Source: DASYDU01 sp050248495
GTDB taxonomy: Bacteria; Planctomycetota; Planctomycetia; Pirellulales; Lacipirellulaceae
Assembly: GCA_050248495.1 (NCBI GenBank)
Contig: JBFWSG010000016.1
Location: 1-64,000 of the forward strand
Reading direction: 5' to 3'
Length of the DNA: 64,000 nucleotides
Shown here: piece after piece, positions 27,459-37,700 of the stretch
How positions within the stretch are numbered: position 1 is the stretch's first letter
Layout of the letters: each line of letters starts with the position of its first letter
The notes under the pieces: model-generated
What the model was told of the DNA's origin: nothing
The model's database searches: none
What the model saw: only the letters and a program-made list of their open reading frames with translations
Position numbers and translations under genes: made by a program

Positions 27459-28388
27459 CTACTTGTCGCAGTACGTTTGTCGAATGCGAATGACCTCGGG
27501 AACGTTCATCCAAGTGTTGAGGATGTCGTAAAGGTTGCCGTGCTGGTCGGCCAGGTCGATCATCCGGCCGCTGGCCCGTTCGCGGACGGCCGCCTGCAGC
27601 ATGGCGTTGGCGGCCACTCCCAAGAGCGTCGACGGCTCGCACTGCAGCTGATAGCCCAGGCGATACAAGTCGTCGACCGTGGCTTCCATCAGCCGATTGT
27701 CGTACTGGAGCCGGTCGGCCTTCTGCTGCAACTGAGTTCCCAGCGTGCGAATGATGACCATCGGCCCTTCGATCTGGCTGCGGAAAAACTCCGCATGATC
27801 GAGCGACGGAGCGATGGCGAAGATTGCGTCCGAGCCGGCGCGTTTGTAGGCCTGCGAGCGCCGCACCCAATCGGCCCGTCGTTCCTCCTCGCTTTTGAAC
27901 TTAGTGCAGGCGTAGCTCGAAGCTCGGCCGAAGATCATGAACTCGCGGTTGTACCGTTCGCCCACGAGCGCACGAATCTTCTCGCTGGTGCTCTCCATGG
28001 ATTCAAGTTCGGGAACATGTGGCGGACAGAAGACACACTTGTAAATCGATCCACAGTCGTCGATGTGCAGCGCGGCAGCGCCGGCCCGCTCGAATTCATG
28101 GAGCCAATACACGGCCGCGTACACATCACCAAACCCCTGCTCAAAGTCGACCATGATCGGCAGGCTGATCGAACGGCGGATTTTGCGCACGGTGTCGAGC
28201 AGCTCGGTGGGAGTGATCACTCCGGTATCGGGCTGCCCGTTGACGAACGCCATCTGCAGCGACTGGACACCGACGGCGTCGAAGCCGGCCCTTTCCGCGA
28301 TCTTGGCCGAGAGCACATCATGCACGCCCATGATCCAAATGGGCCGGTTCTCTCGCAGCAGCGGGGCGAAGTAGGGCGTGGTGATCAT
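27459..28388 (-). CDS. ICL/PEP-mutase superfamily lyase-like protein
   Basis: 309 residues with a TIM-barrel layout typical of the isocitrate lyase/PEP mutase family: GVHDVLSAKIAERAGFDAVGVQ at the front, PIMVDFEQGFG (Mg-binding loop), LHIDDCGSIYKCVFCPPH and FMIFGRASSYAC. The PEP mutase motif EDKxxxxxNS is absent, so phosphonate synthesis is not supported. The most likely role is cleavage of a 2-hydroxy or 2-methyl dicarboxylic acid to a 2-oxo acid. It sits 20 bp after the thiamine-enzyme gene, in the same operon. Confidence 0.78.
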   Translation of the reverse strand: MITTPYFAPLLRENRPIWIMGVHDVLSAKIAERAGFDAVGVQSLQMAFVNGQPDTGVITPTELLDTVRKIRRSISLPIMVDFEQGFGDVYAAVYWLHEFERAGAAALHIDDCGSIYKCVFCPPHVPELESMESTSEKIRALVGERYNREFMIFGRASSYACTKFKSEEERRADWVRRSQAYKRAGSDAIFAIAPSLDHAEFFRSQIEGPMVIIRTLGTQLQQKADRLQYDNRLMEATVDDLYRLGYQLQCEPSTLLGVAANAMLQAAVRERASGRMIDLADQHGNLYDILNTWMNVPEVIRIRQTYCDK

Positions 28389-28408
28389 GGAAACTGCTCG
28401 TCGACGAG

Positions 28409-30766
28409 TTAGTGGGGCGCGGAAGCGGCATCCCGGAGCACCGCGTCGACAATCGCGCGGGCATCGATCTTGTGCTCTCGATATACTTCGCTGGGATATC
28501 CTGACATGCCGAACTTGGAAACGCCGAGCGGAATCACGCGCTTTCCCGTATTGCTTCCCAGCCAGCCGAGGGTGAGTGGATGCCCGTCGAGCACGGTGAC
28601 AAGCGTCGTATTGGGTGCGAGGCGACTGAGCAACTCGGTGCGATGGCTGGATGCCTGGTTGTACAATACATCGGGCGACGTCACGACGAGTACGCCTGGC
28701 GCCGGGCCGCGCTCCGCGAGTTCCCGCTGAGCCGCGATCGCCTCGGGCACCATCGCCCCCATCGTGACGATGGCGTGGCTCGCCGCGGCGGCGGGCGGCG
28801 CGAGCCAGTAGCCGCCCTGGAGAATCGCATTGCGGAGCGGCGCATCCATCGTGCGAGCTGGCTGGTCCACTTTTCGTGTCGAAAGCCGCAAATAGACCGA
28901 ACCGCCGTCATCGTCCTGCAAATGGCCGATGGACCATTCGAGCATTACGCGAAGCTCGTCGGCAAACGCCGGTTCAAAATACGTCAGGCCGGGCTGCCCG
29001 ATGCCGATCAACGGCGTGTAGATCGATTGATGGGCGCCCCCTTCCGGAGAGAGCGACACTCCCGACGGTGTGCCCACGACGATGAACCGCGAATCCTGGT
29101 AGCACCCATAGTTGAGCGCATCCAGTCCTCGGCACACGAAGGGATCGTAGAGCGTTCCGATCGGCAGCAAACGAATTCCGTGGTGCTCCGCTGAGAGCCC
29201 GCAGGCCGAGAGCAGCATGAACAGATTCGTCTCCGCAATGCCCAGCTCAAAGTGCTGCCCCGTCGGCCCGATCGACCAGGGCAAAGAGGAGCTGATCTTC
29301 TGCTCGGCAAAGACATTGGGTTTGCTGTGGCGACGAAAGATGCCGCGCTTCGTGATCCACGGACCCAAATTCGTGCTCGAAGCGACGTCCGGCGAAATCG
29401 TGACAAAGCGTTCCGCCAGATCATCGCTGCGGCGCGCCAGCTCGTTCATCAACCGCCCGAATGCGGCCTGCGTCGAGATGCTGTCGCCGACCGGCACGCT
29501 GATTTCGCCCTCGAGTTCCACGCGCGGGGCCTCAAAGCGGCGCGGGAAGCTCTGTGCGAAGGGGACGTCCGCGATGAACCGTTCGACTTTCTCGGCCGGA
29601 ATGCCCAGACCGGCAAACGCGTCCCATTCGTGGCCGGCAGCAATGCCGAGCAATTCGCGGAACTCGTCGATCTGCTGCGGCGACATCAGCCCGGCATGAT
29701 TGTTCTTGTGGCCGGCCATCGGCAGGCCGTGACCCTTGATCGTGTAGGCGACGATCGCGGTCGGTTGATCGTCCTGGATGGAATGCATCGCCCCGAGGAC
29801 GCTTTCCAAGTCGTGGCCACCGAGATTGGTCATCAGGGCCTGGAGCTCTCGATCGTCGTAGTCCTCGAGCAGCCCCAGCACGCCGGAAGTCGCTCCCAAG
29901 TCGCGCTGCAGCTGGGCCCGCCAGGCGGCACCGCCCTGGAATACGAGTGCCGAGTAAAGCGAGTTCGGGCAATTGTCGATCCAATGCTGCAGGGCATTGC
30001 CGCCCGGTTTCGCAAATGCGGTTTGCAGCAAGCGGCCATACTTGAGCACGATGACGTTCCAATCCACCAGCCGGAACATCTGATGGACGCGCTGTGCCAA
30101 CTGGTCCTCGACCACCAGGTCGAGGCTTTGCCGGTTGTAGTCGATGATCCACCACACGTTGCGCAGCGAATGTTTCCAACCCTCAAAGAGGGCTTCGAAG
30201 ACGTTTCCTTCATCCAGCTCCGCATCGCCCACCAGCGCGATCATTCGCCCCAGCGGCCGGTCCTCGGGAAGCCAGTCGCGCGCTTCGAGAAAATCCTGCA
30301 CGAGCGACGAGAAGATGGTGTGGGCCACGCCGAGACCGACGGAACCGGTCGAGATGTCGACGTCGTCCGCGTCCTTGGTGCGCGAGGGATACGATTGCGC
30401 GCCGCCGAACGCCCGGAATCGCTCCAAGTTCGATTTCGTCTGGCGACCGAGCAAATACTGGATCGCATGGTAGACGGGGCTGGCATGCGGTTTCACGGCC
30501 ACGCGATCTTCGGGCCGCAGCACATCGAAGTAGAGCGCGGTCAACAGCGTCACAACGGACGAGCTCGAAGCCTGGTGGCCGCCCACCTTCAGGCCGTCGG
30601 GATTGGGCCGCAAATGGTTGGCGTGGTGCACCATCCAAGTGCTCAACCATAACACCTTTTGCTGCAAAGCGTGCAGCATCTCGTAGTGGTCGGCTGCGGA
30701 CAGGCGCGGCGAGGCCGCGGCTCGCCGTTGGACACTTTTCTTAATGGAAAGGATCGGTTCTGACAT
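28409..30766 (-). CDS. AceE-like thiamine-diphosphate-dependent 2-oxo-acid dehydrogenase E1 / transketolase-family enzyme
   Basis: 785 residues in one chain, like homodimeric AceE-type E1. The thiamine diphosphate motif is LVGDAELDEGNVFEALFEGW...IIDYN. The pyrimidine-binding second half contains DVASSTNLGPW and FELGIAETNLFMLLSA, with the transketolase C-terminal domain after it. Canonical AceE is about 890 residues; this one is shorter. No E2 acyltransferase or E3 gene is in the window, so it may act as a stand-alone decarboxylase/ligase or use distant partners. Start 30766 chosen because the frame to 30853 adds a basic tail with no ribosome site. Confidence 0.8.
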   Translation of the reverse strand: MSEPILSIKKSVQRRAAASPRLSAADHYEMLHALQQKVLWLSTWMVHHANHLRPNPDGLKVGGHQASSSSVVTLLTALYFDVLRPEDRVAVKPHASPVYHAIQYLLGRQTKSNLERFRAFGGAQSYPSRTKDADDVDISTGSVGLGVAHTIFSSLVQDFLEARDWLPEDRPLGRMIALVGDAELDEGNVFEALFEGWKHSLRNVWWIIDYNRQSLDLVVEDQLAQRVHQMFRLVDWNVIVLKYGRLLQTAFAKPGGNALQHWIDNCPNSLYSALVFQGGAAWRAQLQRDLGATSGVLGLLEDYDDRELQALMTNLGGHDLESVLGAMHSIQDDQPTAIVAYTIKGHGLPMAGHKNNHAGLMSPQQIDEFRELLGIAAGHEWDAFAGLGIPAEKVERFIADVPFAQSFPRRFEAPRVELEGEISVPVGDSISTQAAFGRLMNELARRSDDLAERFVTISPDVASSTNLGPWITKRGIFRRHSKPNVFAEQKISSSLPWSIGPTGQHFELGIAETNLFMLLSACGLSAEHHGIRLLPIGTLYDPFVCRGLDALNYGCYQDSRFIVVGTPSGVSLSPEGGAHQSIYTPLIGIGQPGLTYFEPAFADELRVMLEWSIGHLQDDDGGSVYLRLSTRKVDQPARTMDAPLRNAILQGGYWLAPPAAAASHAIVTMGAMVPEAIAAQRELAERGPAPGVLVVTSPDVLYNQASSHRTELLSRLAPNTTLVTVLDGHPLTLGWLGSNTGKRVIPLGVSKFGMSGYPSEVYREHKIDARAIVDAVLRDAASAPH

Positions 30767-30943
30767 CTCGATCGACCCGCGAACTGAGGAGAAATTGTGG
30801 AGTCCAGCTCGCACAATTCTAGCGCGTTTCGGTGGCAATTTGGTTGCGTACATGAAGGAATTTTGGGGTCGATACGCAATACACTGTCACGATTGACTTG
30901 ATTGACGCAAGGTTATGCTGAGGCGGCTCGCACCTCCTGCACT

Positions 30944-32110
30944 TCATTCGCTCGGCGACACGAACACTCGCTTGCGACTCCGGAAGGATTCGTAAGCGGC
31001 CTCGACGGCGGCGACGGTGGCCCGGCCGTCGGCGGCCGTCACACGTGGTGCGGTGCGATTACGAATGCATTCGATGAAATGGTCCATCTGGCGCTTGAAC
31101 TGGTAGTGCGAGTTCGATTTCGGTGAGAGCGGGCCGCCGGGGGCACGATACGGATCGGGCAGTTCGACCTGATACCAGCCGCGATTGGCCGGCTGACGAT
31201 CTTCCAGCGAGAAGACCATGATCCGCGGCAGCTCGGGCGAATCCCATGGCAGCGCGTCGAACACCAGGTGTCCGCGGGTCCCATAGATCAGGCCGTACTC
31301 CGACCACTCGCCCGTCGCCGAGCCCACGTTTTGAATCGGCGACAGACCGCGACCGACGGTGCCCGTCTCGAACAACCCCAGGCAGCCGTTTTGAAACCGC
31401 AACATGGCCAGGGCAAAGTCTTCGTGGACGCCGCCCAGCTGCTGGTCGCCGATCCAATCGCGGCGGACGTTCAAAAGTTCGGTGTCGATCGACTCGAGTT
31501 CCGAGCCGGTCCACCACCGCCACAAATCGAAGTAATGGGGCAAATGATCGAACAGGATCCCGCCGCCCGCGGCGGGATTGGTCCACCGCCACAGGTAGCT
31601 GCTGCGGTAATCGGGAGGGCACAAGGACTCGGGATCTAGGCGGACCGCCGCGCTCCAGTGGATCACGAGGTAAAAGACTCGTCCCAGCGTGCCGGATTCG
31701 GTGATCCGCTTGATTTCTTCAAAGCCGGGGTTGAACCGCTTCTCGTGGCCCAGTGTGATCACCGTCTGGCGTTCGGCTGCGGCTTGGATGATGGCGTCGC
31801 AATCGCGGCTGCTGAGTGCCATCGGCTTCTCGAGCAGCACGTGCAAGCCGCGGCGCGAGGCGGCGATCGCGTATTCGGCATGCGTATCGGGCGGCGTGGC
31901 GATCACCACCGCGTCGAGTTGCTCGCGGTCGAGCATTGTGTAGAAGTCGGCGTACGTGTGGGCCGCGCCCCAGCGCTTGGCGGCTTGCTCGGCGTGGTCG
32001 GTGTTCAGCGCGCACGCGGCCACGAGCTCCGCATGAGGATTCTCCCAGATCCAAGGCAGGTGCCCGATCCAGGCTGCGCCGCCGCAACCGACGATTCCGA
32101 CTCGTATCAT
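30944..32110 (-). CDS. Gfo/Idh/MocA family NAD(P)-dependent oxidoreductase
   Basis: 388 residues. The Rossmann start is IRVGIVGCGGAAWIGHLP; the catalytic-loop motif is HVLLEKPMA. The C-terminal alpha/beta domain ends in a typical AADGRATVAAVEAAYESFRS helix. Members oxidise or reduce sugars, sugar acids or inositols, often producing 3-keto sugars. No Tat signal, so cytosolic, unlike many planctomycete copies. The start at 32110 has a GGGGG stretch eight bases before it. Confidence 0.87.
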   Translation of the reverse strand: MIRVGIVGCGGAAWIGHLPWIWENPHAELVAACALNTDHAEQAAKRWGAAHTYADFYTMLDREQLDAVVIATPPDTHAEYAIAASRRGLHVLLEKPMALSSRDCDAIIQAAAERQTVITLGHEKRFNPGFEEIKRITESGTLGRVFYLVIHWSAAVRLDPESLCPPDYRSSYLWRWTNPAAGGGILFDHLPHYFDLWRWWTGSELESIDTELLNVRRDWIGDQQLGGVHEDFALAMLRFQNGCLGLFETGTVGRGLSPIQNVGSATGEWSEYGLIYGTRGHLVFDALPWDSPELPRIMVFSLEDRQPANRGWYQVELPDPYRAPGGPLSPKSNSHYQFKRQMDHFIECIRNRTAPRVTAADGRATVAAVEAAYESFRSRKRVFVSPSE

Positions 32111-32141
32111 TCGAACTGCCCCCATCGTCGCTTGATGTCGC

Positions 32142-33239
32142 TCAGTATCCCTGTTCCATATTGACGCTCACCAGGCGCGGCGTGATCCGCGTCAACTCAT
32201 CGCCTGCGCGATCGTAAACTATGGCTTGCACGTGGTACGTTCCCGGCGCGGCGAGGTCGACGGGCCAGGTGGCCGTCTGGCGGGTGAAATTACCTTCTGC
32301 AGCAATCGGCTCGTAGTTCTCGGCGGCAACTTCCTGGCGAACCTGGCCATGTGTGTCGAGGATTTGAAACACGACACGGCCGACGCTCTCGCTGCGATTG
32401 GGCGGCAGCGCTATCGAAGCCCGCACTTGCGGCATGCCGCTCTGCTCCCAAGGGATGTCCACCCGGATCGGCATCATCGCCGGGCCGCACGCGCTCCAAT
32501 CGTCCTGCTCGAATTTGTCGACGAGCTGCGCGCGAGCCAGGTTGGCGGGGCACTCGACCGACAACGGACTACTGAAAACGAAGCTGCGAAACGAGCGGGC
32601 AATTCCGTCGCTGTAGGAAAGCTCCGCATCGAGGTGCAACTCCGCGCCGGCATGCGGTTGAAAGCTGGGAAAATTGCTCCACGGCAAACAGAATTCGTAC
32701 TCGAGCCCGTGTTCCCAGCGGCGACCGACGACCTGAATTCCGATCTGCGGGATGGCGTTCTCGTACCCAGGTCGCAAGAGGAACTGCGGCTGGACTGCGT
32801 CGAGCGTGAGCGCTGACAGAAAGCAGTGCACGGCTCCCTGGCCCCAGCGCAGCCGCTCCTCCGCGGGCAACTCGCGCGTATCGAAATACCACTCGACGGC
32901 GTCGCCGGTCCAAAACAATTCCTGCGGCGCAAAGGGATGCTCATCGAGCGTCCGCACCGCCACGTAGAACGCCTCATCGTCCCAGAGGTAATAGAACTGG
33001 CCGGCGCGGTTCTTCGCATCGGCGTGAAAGTATTCGATCGGCGTGCAGAACGCGTCGTCATACTCTTCGAGCTTGCCGTCCATCGTCGGCGTGACGGCGG
33101 CCCGGGGAATCTTCGCCCGGATCGAATCGCGGACTTCACCGGCCGCAAACACCGAGCTGCTAGCGACGATTGCAGACGCGAGGTAAATACCCCCTAGCGC
33201 AGCGACGGACCGAAGCCTATTGAACCGATTCCCAACCAT
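32142..33239 (-). CDS. Secreted carbohydrate-binding CBM9-like protein
   Basis: 365 residues with a signal peptide (ALGGIYLASAIVASSSVFAA). The following PTMDGKLEEYDDA and YYLWDDEAFYVAVRTLDE segments, then TGDAVEWYFDT, are characteristic of CBM9/DOMON-like sugar-binding domains. A C-terminal Ig-like domain follows. It may bind the glycan substrate outside the cytoplasm. The gene is within the minus-strand cluster, 49 bp after a DUF1501 gene. Confidence 0.76.
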   Translation of the reverse strand: MVGNRFNRLRSVAALGGIYLASAIVASSSVFAAGEVRDSIRAKIPRAAVTPTMDGKLEEYDDAFCTPIEYFHADAKNRAGQFYYLWDDEAFYVAVRTLDEHPFAPQELFWTGDAVEWYFDTRELPAEERLRWGQGAVHCFLSALTLDAVQPQFLLRPGYENAIPQIGIQVVGRRWEHGLEYEFCLPWSNFPSFQPHAGAELHLDAELSYSDGIARSFRSFVFSSPLSVECPANLARAQLVDKFEQDDWSACGPAMMPIRVDIPWEQSGMPQVRASIALPPNRSESVGRVVFQILDTHGQVRQEVAAENYEPIAAEGNFTRQTATWPVDLAAPGTYHVQAIVYDRAGDELTRITPRLVSVNMEQGY

Positions 33240-33288
33240 ACGATTTTGTTTCTTAGCCTGAGCAGTTGTTCGTCGTGAGCCAGGAAAG

Positions 33289-34725
33289 CTAGGCCAGGAG
33301 ATTGTGAAGCACGTTGCCGTGAACGTCCGTCAGACGGAAGTCGCGGCCTTGGAAGCGATAAGTCAGTTTCAAGTGGTCCACGCCCATCAAATGCAGAATC
33401 GTGGCGTGCAAATCATGCACGTGGACCGGATCCTTGACGACGTCGTAGCCAAACTCGTCGGTCTCGCCAATCGTGACGCCGGCCTTGAAACCGCCGCCGG
33501 CCACCCACTGGGAAAAACACTTCATGTGGTGATCGCGGCCGTACTTCTTCGGGTCGGGATCGCCCTGCAGCATCGGCGTGCGGCCAAACTCGCCCGACCA
33601 GACGACGAGCGTTTCATCGAGCATGCCGCGGTTTTTGAGGTCCTTGATCAACCCGGCGACGGCCTGGTCGTTGTTCTGGGCCATCTTGGGCATCGCCGAG
33701 GGCAGGCCTAAATGGTGATCCCAATCGGCGTGGTACAGCTGGATGAATCGCACTCCACGCTCCGCGAGGCGACGGGCGAGGAGGCAGTTCGCCGCCTGAG
33801 TGCCGGGCTTCGTGACGTCGGGACCGTAGAGCTTGAGCGTCTCTTCCGACTCCTGGGAAATATCGACGAGCTCCGGCACGCTGACCTGCATGCGGAACGC
33901 CTGCTCGAACGCATCGACGCGAGTCGAAATCTCGGGGTCGCCGACGGCTTCGAATTTCAAGCGGTCAATCTCACCGATCGCATCCAGCTGCCGCCGACGT
34001 GCAGCCCGATCGATTCCCGGCGGATTCGACACATACAACACCGGGTCCCCCTGGCCGCGAAAGCGGACGCCCTGGTGCTTGGACGGCAAGAAGCCATTGC
34101 CCCAGTAGCGTACGTTGAGCGGCTGCCCCGGAGTCGTCACCGAAACCAGCACGACAAACGCCGGCAAATCGGCGGTTTCGGCTCCCAGGCCGTACGAGAA
34201 CCAGGCCCCCATCGAAGGACGACCCGGCTGCTGGCCGCCCGTCTGCATAAATGTGATCGCCGGATCGTGGTTGATCGCGTCGGTCATCGCCGTGCGAATG
34301 ATGCAAATGTCGTCGGCGACGGAGCCGGTGTGAGGCAATAGCTCGCTGACTTCGGCGCCGCTCTTCCCGTAGCGAGAAAACTTGTAGGGCGATCCACACA
34401 CCAGCAGCTTCTGTCCGCGTATCTGGGCCAGCCGCTGGCCGGCCGTGAGGCTTTCAGGCATCGGCTGGCCGTGCAATTCATTGAGCTTAGGGCAGTGGTG
34501 CAACAATTCGAACTGCGAGGGGCCGCCCGATTGAAACAGGAAGATCACCCGCTTCGCCTTCGGCGCGAACTGCAGGGCGGGCAACACGCCCGGCGAGGCC
34601 GTCGCGGCAAGTAGCTGCGGGTTCAGCAACGAGGCCAGCGCCAGCGAGCCGATGTTGGCCGTCGCCCGGCCGATAAATCGCCGCCGCGAGATTGCCTGGT
34701 CGATGGTGTATTGCAGGGGATCCAT
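33289..34725 (-). CDS. DUF1501 (sulfatase/phosphatase-fold) protein, copy 1
   Basis: 478 residues with a Tat-like leader (ISRRRFIGRATANIGSLAL). The RVIFLFQSGGPSQFELLHHCPKL segment and the later AQNNDQAVAGLIKDLKNRG, VVWSGEFGRTP and YGRDHHMKCFSQWVAGGG motifs are standard for DUF1501, an alkaline-phosphatase-superfamily fold of unknown function that is greatly expanded in planctomycetes. It follows a DUF1549/1553 gene by 31 bp, the usual arrangement. Confidence 0.9.
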   Translation of the reverse strand: MDPLQYTIDQAISRRRFIGRATANIGSLALASLLNPQLLAATASPGVLPALQFAPKAKRVIFLFQSGGPSQFELLHHCPKLNELHGQPMPESLTAGQRLAQIRGQKLLVCGSPYKFSRYGKSGAEVSELLPHTGSVADDICIIRTAMTDAINHDPAITFMQTGGQQPGRPSMGAWFSYGLGAETADLPAFVVLVSVTTPGQPLNVRYWGNGFLPSKHQGVRFRGQGDPVLYVSNPPGIDRAARRRQLDAIGEIDRLKFEAVGDPEISTRVDAFEQAFRMQVSVPELVDISQESEETLKLYGPDVTKPGTQAANCLLARRLAERGVRFIQLYHADWDHHLGLPSAMPKMAQNNDQAVAGLIKDLKNRGMLDETLVVWSGEFGRTPMLQGDPDPKKYGRDHHMKCFSQWVAGGGFKAGVTIGETDEFGYDVVKDPVHVHDLHATILHLMGVDHLKLTYRFQGRDFRLTDVHGNVLHNLLA

Positions 34726-34756
34726 AGTACGTCTTTTGGGGTGCGAGGTCGCAGCT

Positions 34757-37700
34757 CTATTCCTTGGTCAACGATTCGTCGAGATTGAGAATCACCTGGG
34801 CGACGGTCGTCCACGCGGCCAGCTTGACGGGATCAAGTTGCTGCGGGCGGGACGCCTCGCCGACCTTCAACAGCGCTGTCGCATCTTCGGGATGCTCGCT
34901 GAACCGGCGCTGCATGTCCTGATACAAGTCGACCAGCACTTGCTGCTCTTTGGCGGAGGGGTGCCGCGACAGCACCAGGAGATAACCGTGGTCGACCAGG
35001 TTTGGCTCCGAGCCGTCGCCTTCGGTCATCATCCGCTCGGCCAAAGCCCGCGCCGATTCGACGAACGAGGTTTCGTTCAACGTGGCGAAGGCCTGCAGCG
35101 GCGTGTTGGTGGTGGATCTCGCAACTTCGCATACGTTGCGGGTCGGCGCGTCGAAGATTGCCAGGGCAGGGTGCAGCACCGAACGCTTCCAAAACGTGTA
35201 CAGCCCGCGACGGTGCAGGTCGTCGCCTGTGCTTTGCGGCCAGGTTTTCCAGGGCGAATCGGCCCAGGCCATTTCCTCCCATAATCCCGCGGGATGGTAC
35301 GGATAGACGCTCGGGCCGCCCAACTGTTCGTGGAGCAATCCGCTCACGGCGAGCACGTTGTCGCGGACCATCTCGGCCGGCAATCGCTGGCGCGGGCCGC
35401 GTGCCAACAGCCGGTTTTGCGGATCGCGCTCGACGAGCGCCGGCGTCGCCACGGATGACTGCCGGTAGGTGCTGCTGGTGACGATTAACCGCAGCATGGC
35501 CTTGACGTCCCAGCCGCTATCGACAAATTCCGACGCCAGCCAATCCAAAAGCTGCGGATGCGACGGCCACTCGCCTTGGGAACCGAAGTCGTTCGGTGTG
35601 TTCACCAAGCCGTTGCCGAAACAGATGGCCCAGAAGCGGTTGATCGTGACGCGGGCGGTGAGCGGATTTTCATTGCCGACCATCCAGCGCGCCAGCGCCA
35701 AGCGATCCGATTCGGAGGCGGTTGAGAGTTTGCCCAGGACCGCGGGAATTGCCGGCGTGACTTGTTTGCCGTGGTTGCGATAGTCGCCACGCACCAGGAT
35801 GTATGTCGGCTTCGGCTCCGGGACCTGCTGCATGATCCGCAATTTCGGAATCTGCTTCTGGAGCTCGGCGGCTTGCTTTTCCAACGAGGTCAGCTCGTTC
35901 CGCTGGCTCTCCGTCGCGGGAACCAGCAGCGAGTCGCGGCAGAACGCCGCGGTCACGCGTGACTGCTCGCCATCCCGCTGATCAGGTCCGAGCGCAAGCA
36001 AACCGCGAATCTTGCTACCGACGACGTTTACAACTTCTTGGTCGGACAAGGGGCGGTTAAAGACACGAACCTCATCGATCTCGCCGTGGAACGCACTCTC
36101 GCCGGCCGGGCGGCTGCCGATCCGCAGCGGCGCATCGTTGGCCAGCGATCGCAGCGGGCGGGCGTCGATGTCGACAGTTACCGGCTGGGGCAGGCCATTG
36201 AAATAGAGCTGGATCGAATCCGCCGCGTCGCGGCCGTCCCACACGACCATGACGTGCAGCCATTGGTCGGGAACGTAGTTGCCAGCGGAAGTCACCTTGA
36301 GCACGGCGCCGGGCCAGGTGTCGATCAAGTGCACGAGGGCTTTGCCGCCCTGGAGATACAAGTCGAATCCGCGATTCCCCTGGGCGGAGTCGGTTTTCGA
36401 AATCACGACGCCACCCTGCGGAGTCGGCTTCACCCACGCACCGTAGGAAAAGCCGCGCTCGAAATCGAGCGGCAGCTCGCCGGCACATTCGAGCACGCCG
36501 TCGCCGTCGAAATGCCATCCCTTGCCAGCGATACCGGCTGCCTTCTTTGCACCTGCATCCTGGTTGGTTGACGCGGCTGCCAGCGGCTGAAGGACGCCAT
36601 GATTGGTCGCGGCCGCGGTGTTTTGGCAGCCGCGCGAGTCGTCTTCGTCGAATAGGAACTCCGCCAGGAGCGAGCTGCGCCATTCGCCTTCACTGTCGGC
36701 GTTCAGGAAATTCGAGGCGGTCGCTTCCAAATCAGCCTTGGCCTCGGCAATCTGGGAGTCGAGCTGCCCGCGCCGCGCTTCTTGCTCCGACGACGGCACG
36801 GCCATCGTCGGCGGGCAATCGGTGCCGTCGTAGAGCGGGATTTCCGGGATCTGGTTGAAGAACGCAAACAGGCGGTAGAAGTCCTCCGTCGTAACCGGGT
36901 CGAACTTGTGATCGTGGCACTCGGCACATTGCATGGTGAGCCCGAACCAGACAACCGACGTCGTCGTGGCGCGATCGATGGCATATTTCGCCGCATACTC
37001 CTCCGGGTCGGAGCCGGCTTCGGACGTCGTCGGATTGTTGCGATTGAAGGCCGAGGCGATTTTCTCGTCGCGCGTCGCATTCGGCAGCATGTCACCGGCG
37101 AGCTGCTCGATCGTGAACTGGTCGAAGGGCTTATTGGAATTGAAAGCGCGGATCACCCAGTCGCGAAACGGCCACATGTCGCGGTGGCCATCCTTTTCGT
37201 AACCGTCGCTGTCCGCGTAGCGCGCCAGGTCGAGCCAATGGACAGCCATCCGCTCGCCGTAGCGCGGTGAGGCCAGCAGCCGATCGACCACGCGCTCGAA
37301 TGCGCCCGGCTGGTCGTCGGCGAGGAACGCATCCACTTCGGCAATCGTTGGCGGCAGCCCGGTCAGATCGAACGACACGCGGCGAATCAGCGTCCTGCGA
37401 TCCGCCTCGGGGGAAGGCGTCAGGCCATCGTCGCGCAAACGCTTGAGCACAAACCGGTCGATATCGTTCCGCGACCAGGTATCGCCTGGTAGATCCGGGA
37501 CGGGTGGTTTACGCGGCGGCACGAACGACCAATGGGGCGTGTATTCACCTCCTTCGGCAATCCATTGTCGCAGCAGTTTCTTCTCATCGGCAGTGAGAGA
37601 CTTCTGCGAGTCGACGGGCGGCATGCGTTCGGCTTCGTCGTCCGATTCGACCCGGCGCACGAGCTCGCTGGCGTCCGGGTCGCCGGCGACGATCGCCGTC

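Noticed and set aside
29252..30652. 466-residue plus-strand open frame opposite the AceE-like gene
   Set aside because: It is wholly inside a recognisable thiamine-enzyme gene and contains no family motif.
27459..30766. Phosphonate biosynthesis (PEP mutase beside a thiamine-dependent decarboxylase)
   Set aside because: The PEP mutase motif EDKxxxxxNS is absent, and the thiamine enzyme is a long AceE/transketolase-type chain, not the short phosphonopyruvate decarboxylase.
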